This document shows, piece by piece, positions 10,293-21,057 of a DNA stretch of 64,000 bases. Positions within the stretch are counted from its first letter, which is position 1. Each line of letters opens with the position of its first letter. The DNA comes from Albifimbria verrucaria (lineage: Eukaryota > Ascomycota > Sordariomycetes > Hypocreales > Stachybotryaceae): positions 3,906,001 through 3,970,000 of the forward strand of contig JAHREC010000011.1 of the NCBI GenBank assembly GCA_020081605.1. Direction: 5' to 3'. Both the position numbers and the translations under genes were made by a program. Below the pieces are notes generated by a model, which saw nothing but the letters and a program-made list of their open reading frames with translations, made no database searches and was not told the DNA's origin.

Positions 10293-13200
10293 ATGTTTGA
10301 AACCCCAATTGTGACCTTTGAGCCCGGCGAGGGATTCAGCATCGTCGGAGCTGACATATTTGTTCACCAGGCAGATTTTGCCGGTGTGCTGATTGCTGCT
10401 CAGAACCTTGCCAAGGATCTATCCAAGGTAACTGGGGTAGAGAGTCAAGTGAAGAGCTCAGAATACACGTACGAGGTTGCAACTACATGTATCATCATAG
10501 GCACGATTGCACAGTCCCCTCTAATCCAAGCTTTGAAAGACGCTGGAAAGCTTGACACAGTTGAGGTCGACGGGAAGTGGGAGTCTTGGAAGACCATCAC
10601 GGTCAAGGACCCTTTGAAGGCTACACCGATGCACTTATCATTGCTGGGAGTGATAAGAGAGGAGCAATATTCGGCACCTACTCTCTTGCAGAGCAAGTTG
10701 GTGTATCGCCGTAAGTTGTCCCATAATCTGAAGTGTAGAATGACTCTGAGATGCAAAGGTGGCACTGGTGGGCCGATGTTCCTCCTAAGAAGCACTCGGA
10801 CATATTCGCTCTGCCGGTAACGACGACCAACGGAGAACCCAGCGTCAAGTATCGAGGCATCTTTATTAATGATGAAGCACCAGCCATGGATACATGGGCA
10901 TACGAGAAATTCGGCCCTGTTTTCAATGCCGAGCTATATAGTCACATATTTGAGCTTCTATTGAGACTCAAGGCTAACTATATGTGGCCAGCCATGTGGA
11001 GGGGATATCCTTACCCTGGCCGGTCTTTCTTTGTCGATGACCCTGAGAATCAGAAGCTCGCCGACACATATGGTATTGTCGTTGGTACGTCACATCACGA
11101 GCCCATGCAGAGGGCCATGAATGAATGGTCTACAACCCAACCTGAAGGGACCTGGAACTGGGAATTGAACAAGGAGAAAGTTCGCAAGTATTTCGAAGAG
11201 GGGGCTACCAGGGCAGAGCCTTATGAATCCTATATTACCATTGGCATGAGGGGCGAAGGTGATGGTCCTATTAGTGGAGGAGACCCTCTCGAGACTCTAA
11301 CAGACGTCATTGCGAACCAAAGGCAAATTTTTAAAGATGTCTATGGGAGTGAAGATGGCGTTATGCGTATGTATTACTTTATTCCGTCAAGTGGATAATT
11401 ACTGACAATCTTCTTAGAGGTCATTGCATTATATAAGGAAGTGCAAGCGATATACGAGGATGGGCTGGTGGTCCCAGATGATGTTTCTCTCCTCTTTGCT
11501 GACGACAATTTTGGATCCATTCGCCGTCTTCCGACAACAGAAGAGAATCAGAGAAAGGGTGGCGTAGGCGTAAGTGCCTGTTTTACAACGCGGCATGTAT
11601 TCTATATTAATGCTCGTTGCCTAGTTTTATTACCACTTTGAGTATACCGGTGGACCTCGAAGTTACAGATGGATGAATAGCAACTCAATGGTAGGTGGCT
11701 TCTGTCATTCAAATTGAAGGTAACAACGATTAACCAATATTGCAGGGTAAAACATGGCAACAATTGCAGCTTGCGTACCATAAGGGCGCTCAACAAATAT
11801 GGATCTTCAACGTCGGTGATTTGAAGCCTATGGAGAGCCCGATGAGTTTCGCATTTGATCTCGCATGGAACATCAACTCCATTCGGCGTGATACGATCCC
11901 TGACTACTTCAAGTCTCTTGCCACGCGCGAATTTGGAGAGACACACGCAGACAAGATCGGAAGTGCTTGGTACGAGTTCAATCGTCTCGTCGCTCTTCGA
12001 AAACACGAGCATATTGAACCCAACACGTTTGTGCTTCTTAAATACCACGAAGCTGAGAATGTTGTCGCAAGGTGGGAACAGCTGTTGGCCAACGTGGAAG
12101 CAGTTCAAGCAGAGATCGATTCGGAACAGAAAGAAGCATTCTTCGAGCTAGTGCTTCATCCCATCAAGGCTTCCTACATCTATGTCTTACTACGGGTGAG
12201 CCAGTACAGGAACCAACTCTTTGCAAAGCAACGTCGCAACAGTACCAACGTCCTTTTCCACAAGTGTATTAGTCTGTTTGATGCCGACCACGATCTGACT
12301 CAGGAATATCACACGATTCTCGATGGAAAATGGAACCATATGCTACGCCAGCCTCATTATGGCTACACATCGAGCTGGATGGGACCATCAAGAAACATGA
12401 TAAGTGGGCTCTGCTATGTGCAAACCAAAGAAGACTCGAACCCCTCAGTTGGCCACATGGGCATCGCAGTTGAGGGCACTGAGGGTGTTAGCCCTGGTCT
12501 GATCAATGAAGATTCCGACCGTACACACCCGTCTCGGAAGTGGCTACAGTCTGGTGTGACATTGCCTTACATTAGCCCACACGGCGCGAAAAGCAGATGG
12601 TTCGAGGTCTTCCATCGAGGCACTCAAGCATTCACATGGACAGCTAAGACGCAGTATGACTGGATCAAACTATCTCAATATGAGGGTCTTTGTGTCCTGA
12701 TGACGAAGATACCAGGGTTATAATTACCATAGACTGGGATAACGTGCCTGAAGGTTTTGACCAGGATACACAGATTGAGATTGTCGGTTCGGTTGACGGC
12801 TACGAGATAGTACATCTCAACGTCAAGAACCGCCGCGCGCCTGCAGATTTTACGGGATTTATAGAGTCGGACGGCTTCATCTCTATAGAAGCTGGAGAAT
12901 GGGTGTCCAGCCCTTACATACAGCTTCCAGCCTTAGGTCGGCCGGTTTCTGGAGCTGCCACTCTTCCATATGAGACAGACTTCAGTAAGCCGGGCGAGAT
13001 TGGCTTCCTGCGCTATCCTATCCACGCCTTTACAGAGCGCGATAATACCGTACTTGAGCTGCAATTTACCACGACACTAGAAACCGACCCGAACAATTTT
13101 ATGCAGTACGACCTTCGATGGGATGGTGGCAGTGTTCAAACGTTCCGCCTTACTGAGCCCGGAAATGATGACCTCCCAATGGGCTGGTCAGTTGCCGTAC

Positions 13201-13496
13201 AAGACGGAGTGTGGAAAAGGCAGCACAACATAGGGCGTGTCACTCGAGGGTCACATACCATCGAGGTGAGGTTCCGGTCCGCGAACGTTTGCCTGGAAAA
13301 GCTTTTACTTAATTTGGGAGAGATACAAGAATCATATCTCGGTCCTCCCCAAAGCGACTATGTGGAGGGGCTGGAACTCGTCTGGGAGACGTCGGTACCC
13401 AAGACAAATTGGCCATTAACTTACATGTTTGAGGTGAGGGTTCTATACACGAGAAAGTATTTCAATCACAGTACGATGTTCGAATTTAATGATTGA
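10293..13496 (+). CDS. GH115 xylan alpha-1,2-glucuronidase family protein (two frameshifts)
   Basis: GH115 enzymes remove (4-O-methyl)glucuronic acid from xylan. Five exons (10293-10710, 10759-11366, 11418-11569, 11625-11690, 11746-13496) code for about 998 residues, the usual family length. Visible family segments are GSDKRGAIFGTYSLAEQVGVSP, WHWWADVPP, KYRGIFINDEAP, NYMWPAMW, GTSHHEPMQRA, ITIGMRGEGD, VPDDVSLLFADDNFG and the C-terminal beta-sandwich from RVIITIDWD onwards. Two single-base losses, in TTT at 10613-10615 and GGG at 12684-12686, break the frame; one base each restores the family sequence and makes the exon sum divisible by three. The ATG at 10293 begins MFETPIVTFEPGEGF directly at the first conserved strand, so no secretion signal is visible. 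A further 3' exon after a GTGAGG at about 13434 is possible but not needed. Confidence 0.88.
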
Positions 13497-14582
13497 GGAA
13501 GGTGTATTTAATCGGGTTTTGTTAAACTGCTTTATCAATTTACAGTTGTTATATTGACTCAGCCTTCCAGGACACTTGACGGACATTACGCAGTGTTGTT
13601 TGTGTCTATCTCCAGAAGCCAAATATGTTGTTCTTGGGCACTCAGTTTATAAGTACCAATTTGAAACCATGTTGATGCTTTTTATGGGCACACAGTTGAA
13701 AGATAATCTACATGGTTTGTTCTGTGGCAAGATGGGATTGTGTGTAATCTGGGTGGTGAGTATAAACATGGAAGGTGCTCCTCGGTGTTGCACCACTTTC
13801 CTAACAAACAGGGTTAGGTATACAGAAAAATCGCATTCAGCTGTCCAATTTCTACAGGCCAAACCATTGGCTTTATTTTTCTTCTTCTCCAACCAACAAT
13901 AAACGGCATGTCTCCATTTATCGGCCCAGCTCAGTGTCCAAGTGGTTGGATGTTGTTCCCCGCAACAATGACGGCCACGGGCTTGAAGGCCTACCACACA
14001 TGCATGCGCATTGCGAAGACGTGGGTGATTGATTGCCCAATCTCTTGAGTCACTGGTTTTCTTTTTCTTGTCTTACTTCCACCGCTATGTTTGGTTTGCT
14101 CGGAAGAGAACGGATGTCTCCCATTCAGAGCGATATTGCTCTATAAAGATCATCCTTGGTCTCACCGCATCCTTGCACCTGAGAGGTAGCTAAAAGTGGC
14201 GACAAGGGCCTCTGCATTCAACACTCCAACGATACTTTACCAGCTCTCTCTGAACCCCAAGGCTGAGAGCTGATATAAAATCGGCCAACAGCTTCTTCTG
14301 GGCGCTGCCGGCTGTTGCCAGGAGACTGGCCTGTGTTTCAAGGCGCCTCATTCATTTGAGAGCTCCTTTGCCCCTCTCACTTCACCTTCACCTCTACACT
14401 CCTTGGCATCAACCCTACTTCAAATACCTGCACCCGACTGTATTCCATCATTGCCTTCTTCTTACCTCTATACCTCATCGTTGCTTTCCTTATCCCCTAC
14501 TTGTATCAAATCTTATAACACTCTTGTCTCGCATTGCATCGCTATACAGCCCTGGTCTTTGCATTCGTTAAGCTTCACACCA
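13497..14582. promoter_or_regulatory. Intergenic / Argonaute promoter and leader
   Basis: About 1.1 kb without a supported gene. The last 230 bases are pyrimidine-rich (CTCTCACTTCACCTTCACC and similar), as in many fungal 5' leaders. A TATAAAAT at 14274-14281 is a possible TATA element. Confidence 0.4.
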
Positions 14583-17500
14583 ATGTCCGACCGAGGAGGG
14601 CGAGGCCCTCGTAGCGGCCGTGGTGGCCGTGGTGGCCGGGGAGATGATCGTGGAAGTTTTGGTTCCGGCAGAGGAGATGGAAATAGAGGAGGCCATCGCG
14701 GAAGCTTTGGCTCCAACAGAGGGGACGGTTATGACCGTGGCAGAGGCCGTGGTGGGCGCCGCCCCGGATCTGGTTTTGGGAGAGGTGGAGGTCGAGGCAC
14801 CTCTGACCGCTCGACGGTCTATAGGTTTGACCTTCCATCATCGAGAATGACCTGGCATCGACACTAACCAAGCCTGATAGTGCTGAAGGTCAAGATCCCA
14901 TCCCGGACGCTGGGGTCACTGAACTAGAAAACAGAACGGTCCAGGGCCAAGCACCTCCTTCAGAGGTACTCACATCTCGGCTAGAAACGTTGGCTATAGA
15001 CACAAAGTCCGCCTCTGTTGATCAGAAAGCAGATTATTTCCCAGAACGACCAGCATTTGGCACCCAAGGCGAGAATATCGTCGTATGGGCCAACTATTTT
15101 GAGATCAATACGAAGCCTATAATCTTCTACCGATACCAGATATCGGCCATCCAGCTACCTTCCAAAGAGGTCAAAGGGAGGAAGCTCCATATAACAATCC
15201 AGAAGGTCCTGGATGAACTCCAAGCTGGTAATCAGAAGCCCATTGTTATTACCGAGTTCAAGAATCACCTATTTACACTGAAGCCTCTTGTTGTGGCCCA
15301 ACAGAAGATCTTGGTTCAGCTTCCACTAGCAGCTGATTCTGACAAGTTCGATACAATCGAGGTCACTCTTGATGGACCGACTGAACTTGCTCTTGATCAT
15401 ATGCTCCACTATATCAACACAATGAGAGACAATGCCCACGAACAGGCTTTCCCGAGATTCCCTGAAGTTATCGATGCACTTAACTGTGTCTTTGGGCATC
15501 GCCCCGGTCAAGGCTTGACGAAATCGCCGCGATTGGCAATGGTCGATTCTTTCCTTTCGATGAAACGAAGAAGATCCAAGAACTTCTTTGCAGCTATCGG
15601 CCCTTCATTGCTGCTAGAGGTTACTTTCAGTCTGCACGCATAGCTACGGGACGCCTCCTACTAAATGTCAATGCAGTCCATAGTGTCTTCAAGATTTCTG
15701 GGCCACTGACACAGATTTTTGACAGCCTCGGAGTGAAGGCAGCTCCTAAAGGTGACCGGGCCATACGAACATTGAGAACCATTAACAAGTTCTTGTCAAA
15801 GACAAGGGCTAAGGTGCAGCTAAAGCTGGGGAATGGCAAAGTTGTCACACCAGTCAAGACAATTTATAGCATTGTTGTTGCTTCCGGACTGTCGCGCGGT
15901 AAGAATGAAAAGCCGCCTAGGATTGAGCCTGGCTGGGAGTTCCCGGGTCCCAGGAACCTTCAATTTTGGATGGTTGGAAGAGGTGGAGAGCAGAGCCGCT
16001 ACATCTCTGTTTTTGATTACTACCAGCAGAGTAAGTTAAATTCTGACCTAGGTGATGGTTTTCTTGGATGGCTAACGCTACCCAGAGTACGGCAAGGCAT
16101 TGGCAGATTATCCATTGGTGAATACCGGAACGCCAGATAAGCCTGTCTTCTTTCCGGCAGAGCTCGTAGAGATTCAGCCCGGACAGAGAGCTAAGGCCAA
16201 ACTCACTGGGGACGAAACGACAGTAATGCTCAATTTTGCATGCCGCACCCCTTTTGCGAATGCAGTCTCCATTACTACTGATGGACGTCAAACGCTAGAG
16301 TTAGATGGCAACGAGACGCTGCAGGAATTTGGCATCACTGTTGACAAGAAACTACTGGCTGTGTGTGCCCGAATCCTCACTGCTCCTGCTGTAAGCTACT
16401 TCAGCGGGGATGGAAAGCAGAGAAGAGTCGACCAAATCCCCAGAATGGTGCATGGAATATGAGATCCGTACGGGTGGTACAGGCCGGAAATCCAATCAAG
16501 CGATGGTCATGGGTTAATGTTCTTATTCGCGGAAACGAGAGGCCTGTCGATGGCAGCATTGTTTCTCAGTTCTGCACCTTCATGGACAAGAGCATGGGTA
16601 TCAACATCCAGCCTCCGCAAACCCCTTCAGACCACAGATTGAGGGAGACCTGGCAATGAGTGGCGGCCTTGAGAGAGTTTTTGAATGGGCCAAAAGGAAC
16701 AACTTCAATTTTTCCTCTTCATCCTCTCGGACAGGGACACAACCGGGATTTATAGTAAGATCAAGCTGCTTGGAGATTGCGTCTATGGTATCCAGACAAG
16801 CTGTGTTGTTGGCAAGAAGTTTGAGAAGGCTCAGCCCGGCTTCTTTGCTAATGTTGGTCTAAAATGGAACCTCAAAGCTGGAGGCGTTAACCATAGACTG
16901 AAGGATGAGACCGGTCTCATGAAGGAAGGAAGGCTGATGATTGCCGGCTACGACGTCACGCATCCGACCAACATGGGCAACCGAAACACAGACGCGCCAT
17001 CTTTGGCAGGACTGGTCGCAAGTGTGGATCGATACTTTGGCCAGTGGCCGTCAGTGACATGGGAACAAGCTTCAAGACAGGAGATGCTTGATGGTACTCT
17101 GGTTGATGCGTTCGCCTCACGAATCGAGCTCTGGAAGCGCAACAACAACGGGCAGCACCCCGCGCGCATCGTTATTTTCCGCGATGGTGTCTCTGAAGGC
17201 CAGTACGCGCAGGTTCTTGATATAGAGCTTCCAATGATCCGGGAGGCCTGTCGCAAGTCGTGTCCAGCCAACGACCTTCCAAAGCTAACCATGATTGTTT
17301 CCGTTAAGCGCCATCAGACTCGATTTTATCCAACCAACCTCAAGGAGATGTCTAATTCCGGAAACGTGAAAAACGGTACTGTCGTAGACCGAGGCATCAC
17401 CCAGGTTCGTTACTGGGACTTTTTCCTGACGGCCCATGACGCCTTGCAGGGCACTGCGCGACCCGCGCACTACAGTGTTCTTCTCGATGAGATCTTCCGC

Positions 17501-17767
17501 AACAAGTTCAAGAATGCTGCAGATGAGCTTGAGAAGCTCACCCATGAGCTGTGCTATCTTTTCGGCCGCGCAACAAAGGCTGTCAGCATCTGCCCGCCCG
17601 CATATTATGCTGACATTGTATGTGAGCGAGCGCGGGCGCATCGCCCGGAATGGTTCGAGGAGAGCGATATGGAAAGTGTGAGCACGGTTAGTGGACAGAC
17701 AGGTAGAAGCGAGGCCCGCGGTAGACAGGTTCATGAGGCGGTCAGGGATACCATGTATTACATCTAG
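14583..17767 (+). CDS. Argonaute, QDE-2-like (four frameshifts)
   Basis: The slicer core of RNA silencing, loaded with small RNAs. Three exons (14583-14824, 14881-16030, 16086-17767) give 1025 residues once one base is allowed at each of four homopolymers. Residues about 1-80 are a Gly/Arg-rich RGG region (GGRGGRGDDRG and similar). An ArgoN domain begins at VVWANYFEI, followed by linker and PAZ (ISVFDYYQQKYGKAL...), Mid (GGLERVFEWAKRNN, DTTGIYSKIK) and PIWI. The catalytic tetrad looks complete: Asp in GYDVTHPT, Glu-finger region before WEQASRQ, Asp in FRDGVSEGQY and His in PAHYSVL. Frame breaks lie at CCCC 15502-15505, GGGG 16406-16409, CCCC 16622-16625 and TTTTT 16709-16713. It ends MYYI, close to the usual Argonaute C-terminus (MYFV type). 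It converges with the hydrolase gene 183 bases downstream. Confidence 0.92.
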
Positions 17768-17950
17768 AGTGGTGGTCTATTACACCGGGGAGAAGGGGCC
17801 GCGAAGATATCTCACGAGACTTTTGGCAAGGACGAGGGCCTCATTGCCAGCTCCGGACCGAGGCTTACGACGAATATGATCAAGATTGTTTTCTTCAATT
17901 AGTTACGTCAATATAAATAGCAAACTTGCTATGAACTTCTCTCTTTATAC

Positions 17951-19320
17951 CTACATCTTTGCCTTGGTGTCTCTATTGCGTCTAGGTGGCTCTCCTGTAT
18001 ATTTCCGATAGTCCTCGGTGAAGCTAACCTTCTCACTCTGGGGCTTCTTCGTCCATTCTTTGTACTGCTCCTCCTCGTGCCTCCACCTCTCCAGCTCAGG
18101 CTTGGCCCAATCAACCGCGGCCCGCGCACAATATGTCGGTGCCTCCATAGGGACAAGGTGGCCGCAGTCCGCATGGGAGATGGCCTTGACACGGCCTTTG
18201 GCGGCGCCGCCACTACCCCCAGTGCCAGTGCCTGTGAGCTCTAGCTTCTCCCGCTGTAATTCTGGAGGTGACACATTACTCTTGTCGCCAAAGATGTAGA
18301 GCACGCTAGGGCGAACGTTAGGGAGGCGCGCGAGAGTGGCAGGGGCTCAGGGCGGTAGAACGGATAGGTAGGATATTTAGCGTTGAGAGCAGGATTGAGA
18401 TCGGGAACAAGTTCGGGGTGGAGGAGCTCTTTGCCTGTTGGATCGTAGGCAGCCCAGCTGGGACGCAGGAAAGTGAAGACTTCCTGTTCTTTGGTCGTCG
18501 ACAAGGTAACCTCGCCCGTCTTCCCCGATTTGGCATCCTTCAGCCCATACTTGACCCAGCTGTCAAGGACCCGAGGATCCCAAGTTTGGTAAAACGGGCT
18601 CTTCTTGAAGCTTTCGGCGGCCACCTGCCTCGAGGGCCATGTGTCGCGACGGTACATGCTCAGCCTGGCAATGTTCTCGTCCTTGCCCTCTGTGCCCCGG
18701 TGGACGCCCAAGGTGATATTACAGGGTCTAAGAGAATAATGGTGGTGAAGAGGCGGGGATGGATGAGGGCGACATTCGTGATGGCGTTGCCGCCGAAGGA
18801 GTGGCCCATGCCGATAAGCGGACGGGGCATGCGGAAGGTGTTGATCATTTGTAGGATGTCGCGAGCATAGTCGAGCCAGGAAGCTAAAAACAAGTCAGAC
18901 TTGGAGCAATCATGAGAGGTGCGAAGAGCACTGACGGTCATCTCCTAGGTTTGCCTCGTTGAGGACACCGCTGTAGCCTTGCCAAGCAGCGTCTGCAATC
19001 CAAATAGCGCGGATGCGGATGCCTTGCTTCTTGGACTCGTGGTAGAAGTCTTCAAAAGCGGCTCATAGAGTTCCTAATGGATCACTCGTAAGCTATTGAG
19101 CGCAGGATATGGTGTAACAGAGCGCAAACCTTTGGGAAGCCATTGGCATGAGCGCCGATGACGGTAACGTCGCCATCCTTAGGCTGGGGTTATCTTTGGG
19201 CGTGTACTGCTTCACATGGAGGCGCAGCGGCGAGTCCTGGGAATTCGAGGTGCCGCGCGCGTATTCTCTGATATGTGCCGCCTCAATGTCATGCTCCTGT
19301 ATATTGAAGACGGAGGACAT
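17951..19320 (-). CDS. Alpha/beta hydrolase, peroxisomal AKT2-like family (four frameshifts)
   Basis: A fungal alpha/beta hydrolase of the family annotated as peroxisomal membrane or AKT2-like proteins; its natural substrate is unknown. Exons 19130-19320, 18936-19073 and 17951-18883 total 421 residues after adding one base at each of four breaks. Visible features: an N-terminal MSSVFNIQEHDIEAAHIREY, strand GDVTVIGAHANGFPKELYEPLFED, RAIWIADAAWQGYSG, the nucleophile elbow GMGHSFGGN with catalytic Ser, and PSVLYIFGDKS. A likely catalytic His is in SHADCGHLVPMEAP. The protein ends Ala-Lys-Met, which fits the [SAC][KRH][LM] peroxisomal signal. Breaks are near 19182, 19054-19057, 18712 and 18338. 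Members of this family occur in some secondary-metabolite clusters, but no cluster enzymes are beside it here apart from a transporter 1.7 kb away. Confidence 0.8.
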
Positions 19321-19835
19321 GGTGGGCGCGAATTGAGGGATTGCGCTGGGTGTGGAATAGCGTGAAATATACGGTTAAATAATGCTGGACGTTTAGGACC
19401 AAAGTGACATTGCTGTAGGAAGAAATCTAGATAACAAACTATGCGAAGAATTGCTTCTGCGTCTATTTGAGAAAATGCGTTGGTTGAGAGAGAGAAGCTG
19501 AAGCGACGTAGCTGGACTGGACTATAAGAAGGCAAGGCTATGAGGAAGGAGTGGTGGAAACCTGGGGTTCGGCAAGAGCCTCGGCAAGGAAGGCGAGGCC
19601 CACTCCCACTTGCGCTCCACTTGCCGTCCCGGAGCTTCGGCGTCACGCAACGTTCATAAATTCACACGTCAACCTTGGACCCTTCATTCATCGACTCCAT
19701 CTTCACATGAATAAAAAGACGGCATTTGAGTAAACAATCCCCAGCAAGTCACTTGTAGTCGCGGGCATCTTCGTGTTCGCATCTCATCTACAAAATCCAC
19801 TCACACCACGCAAGGACTATGACATATCCGGGGCT
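19321..19835. promoter_or_regulatory. Divergent upstream region (hydrolase / OB-fold gene)
   Basis: 515 bases between two divergent start codons; carries both promoters. No individual element is clear. Confidence 0.35.
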
Positions 19836-20896
19836 ATGCCGTCCACCAGGGTGATTCTCCTCACCGGAGCTCCCGCGGCCTCATCCCTCGACCCGGAATC
19901 CTGTACTATCAATGCCTTCACCCATCCGTTTTCTCAGTATCTCGGCTTCACAGACGATGCACCTTTCGGCTCCACGTGCTTGGAATCTTCCCCGCATGCA
20001 GCCGCCGCATGGCGTTCACTGCCACTGACTAGACAGGCGCTGCCAACGAGCTTCTTGTTCAGCCAGACGCACGCTGTTGGCGGTACTCACCACGATGCTG
20101 AAGCACCCTACTGGAGCCGTTCCCATTTTTTCACCACGGCCGAGGTGTTGCCCGGCGACGCAACTACGAGCTTAAGTGCTGGCGAAGAGCCCGATGCTCT
20201 GACCCAGTTCTGTGAGCAGTCCCTTGCGGAACATGATGCTGCTCCGCCTTCACCCAGCCCGTCGCAGAGTTTCGACACTACTGCCACCACAGATACATCC
20301 TTCATCACAAACTCCACCGCGACTGATGCCCTGCCTGCACCACCGCCTGCCATACCGTCTCACCTCTCTGATCTCGAGGACATTCCACCTGCGTCAACGA
20401 TCCTCAGTTTTGTTCCGCAAACTATCACTATTAACCTCATCATTGGAATTATCTCCATTGCGCAACCTCGCACCGTCACCACCCGCTGGGGCAAAACCTT
20501 GTCTCTGGTCGAGATTCTTGTTGGGGACGAGACCTCATCTGGCTTTGGCGTCACCTTCTGGCTGCCTAGTGACAATGCCACCTCCAGCGAGGTGAGCAAA
20601 TTGAGACGACAGGATGTTGTCCTCATGCGGAACGTTGCCCTTCGTGTTTTCCGTGGGAAAGTGTACGGTCAGAGTCTGCGTGGTGGGCTTACCAAGCTGA
20701 GCTTGCTGTGGAGGCGAGATGGCGGTGGACATTACTCTTCTCGAGACCTGCACAAAAAGAAAACAGAGGGCATCCCCAACTAGAAAAGACGAGACAAGTC
20801 AAAGATTGGCTGCTCAAATTCGTAGGGGCTTGGCATGATGAGTTGCCCAAGAGCATCCCCAAGTCTTGGGACAAACCACCTGATGATACACAATAA
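19836..20896 (+). CDS. Uncharacterised OB-fold-like nucleic-acid-binding protein (one frameshift)
   Basis: Function not established. It has 353 residues from ATG at 19836 (MPSTRVILLTGAPAASSL) to TAA at 20894-20896, without introns. Residues about 1-110 are a globular N-terminal region with the segment INAFTHPFSQYLGF. A Ser/Thr/Pro-rich linker follows (about 135-190). The C-terminal half resembles a single-strand-binding OB fold: TITINLIIGIISIAQPRTVTTRWG, LSLVEILVGDETSSGFGVTFWL, then LRRQDVVLMRNVALRVFRGKVYGQS and a terminal helix VKDWLLKFVGAW. One base is missing in CCCC at 20774-20777; reading on in the next frame adds the conserved-looking PQLEKTRQVKDWLLKF. I recognise the fold type but not a named gene. 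It converges with the MFS gene, 161 bases apart. Confidence 0.65.
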
Positions 20897-21057
20897 TTGA
20901 AGAATCACAAGAGTTCACTGGTCTCTGGAGGCGTTGTCTATGAAAAATAACATGCCTTTATGAATTATGAATATGCCTAGTGGAGAGCTATTGTGTGATA
21001 CACGCTTCTAACCCGAACGCCTTTTGATATGCTGCAATCTTCTATCTTATTCCGTAC

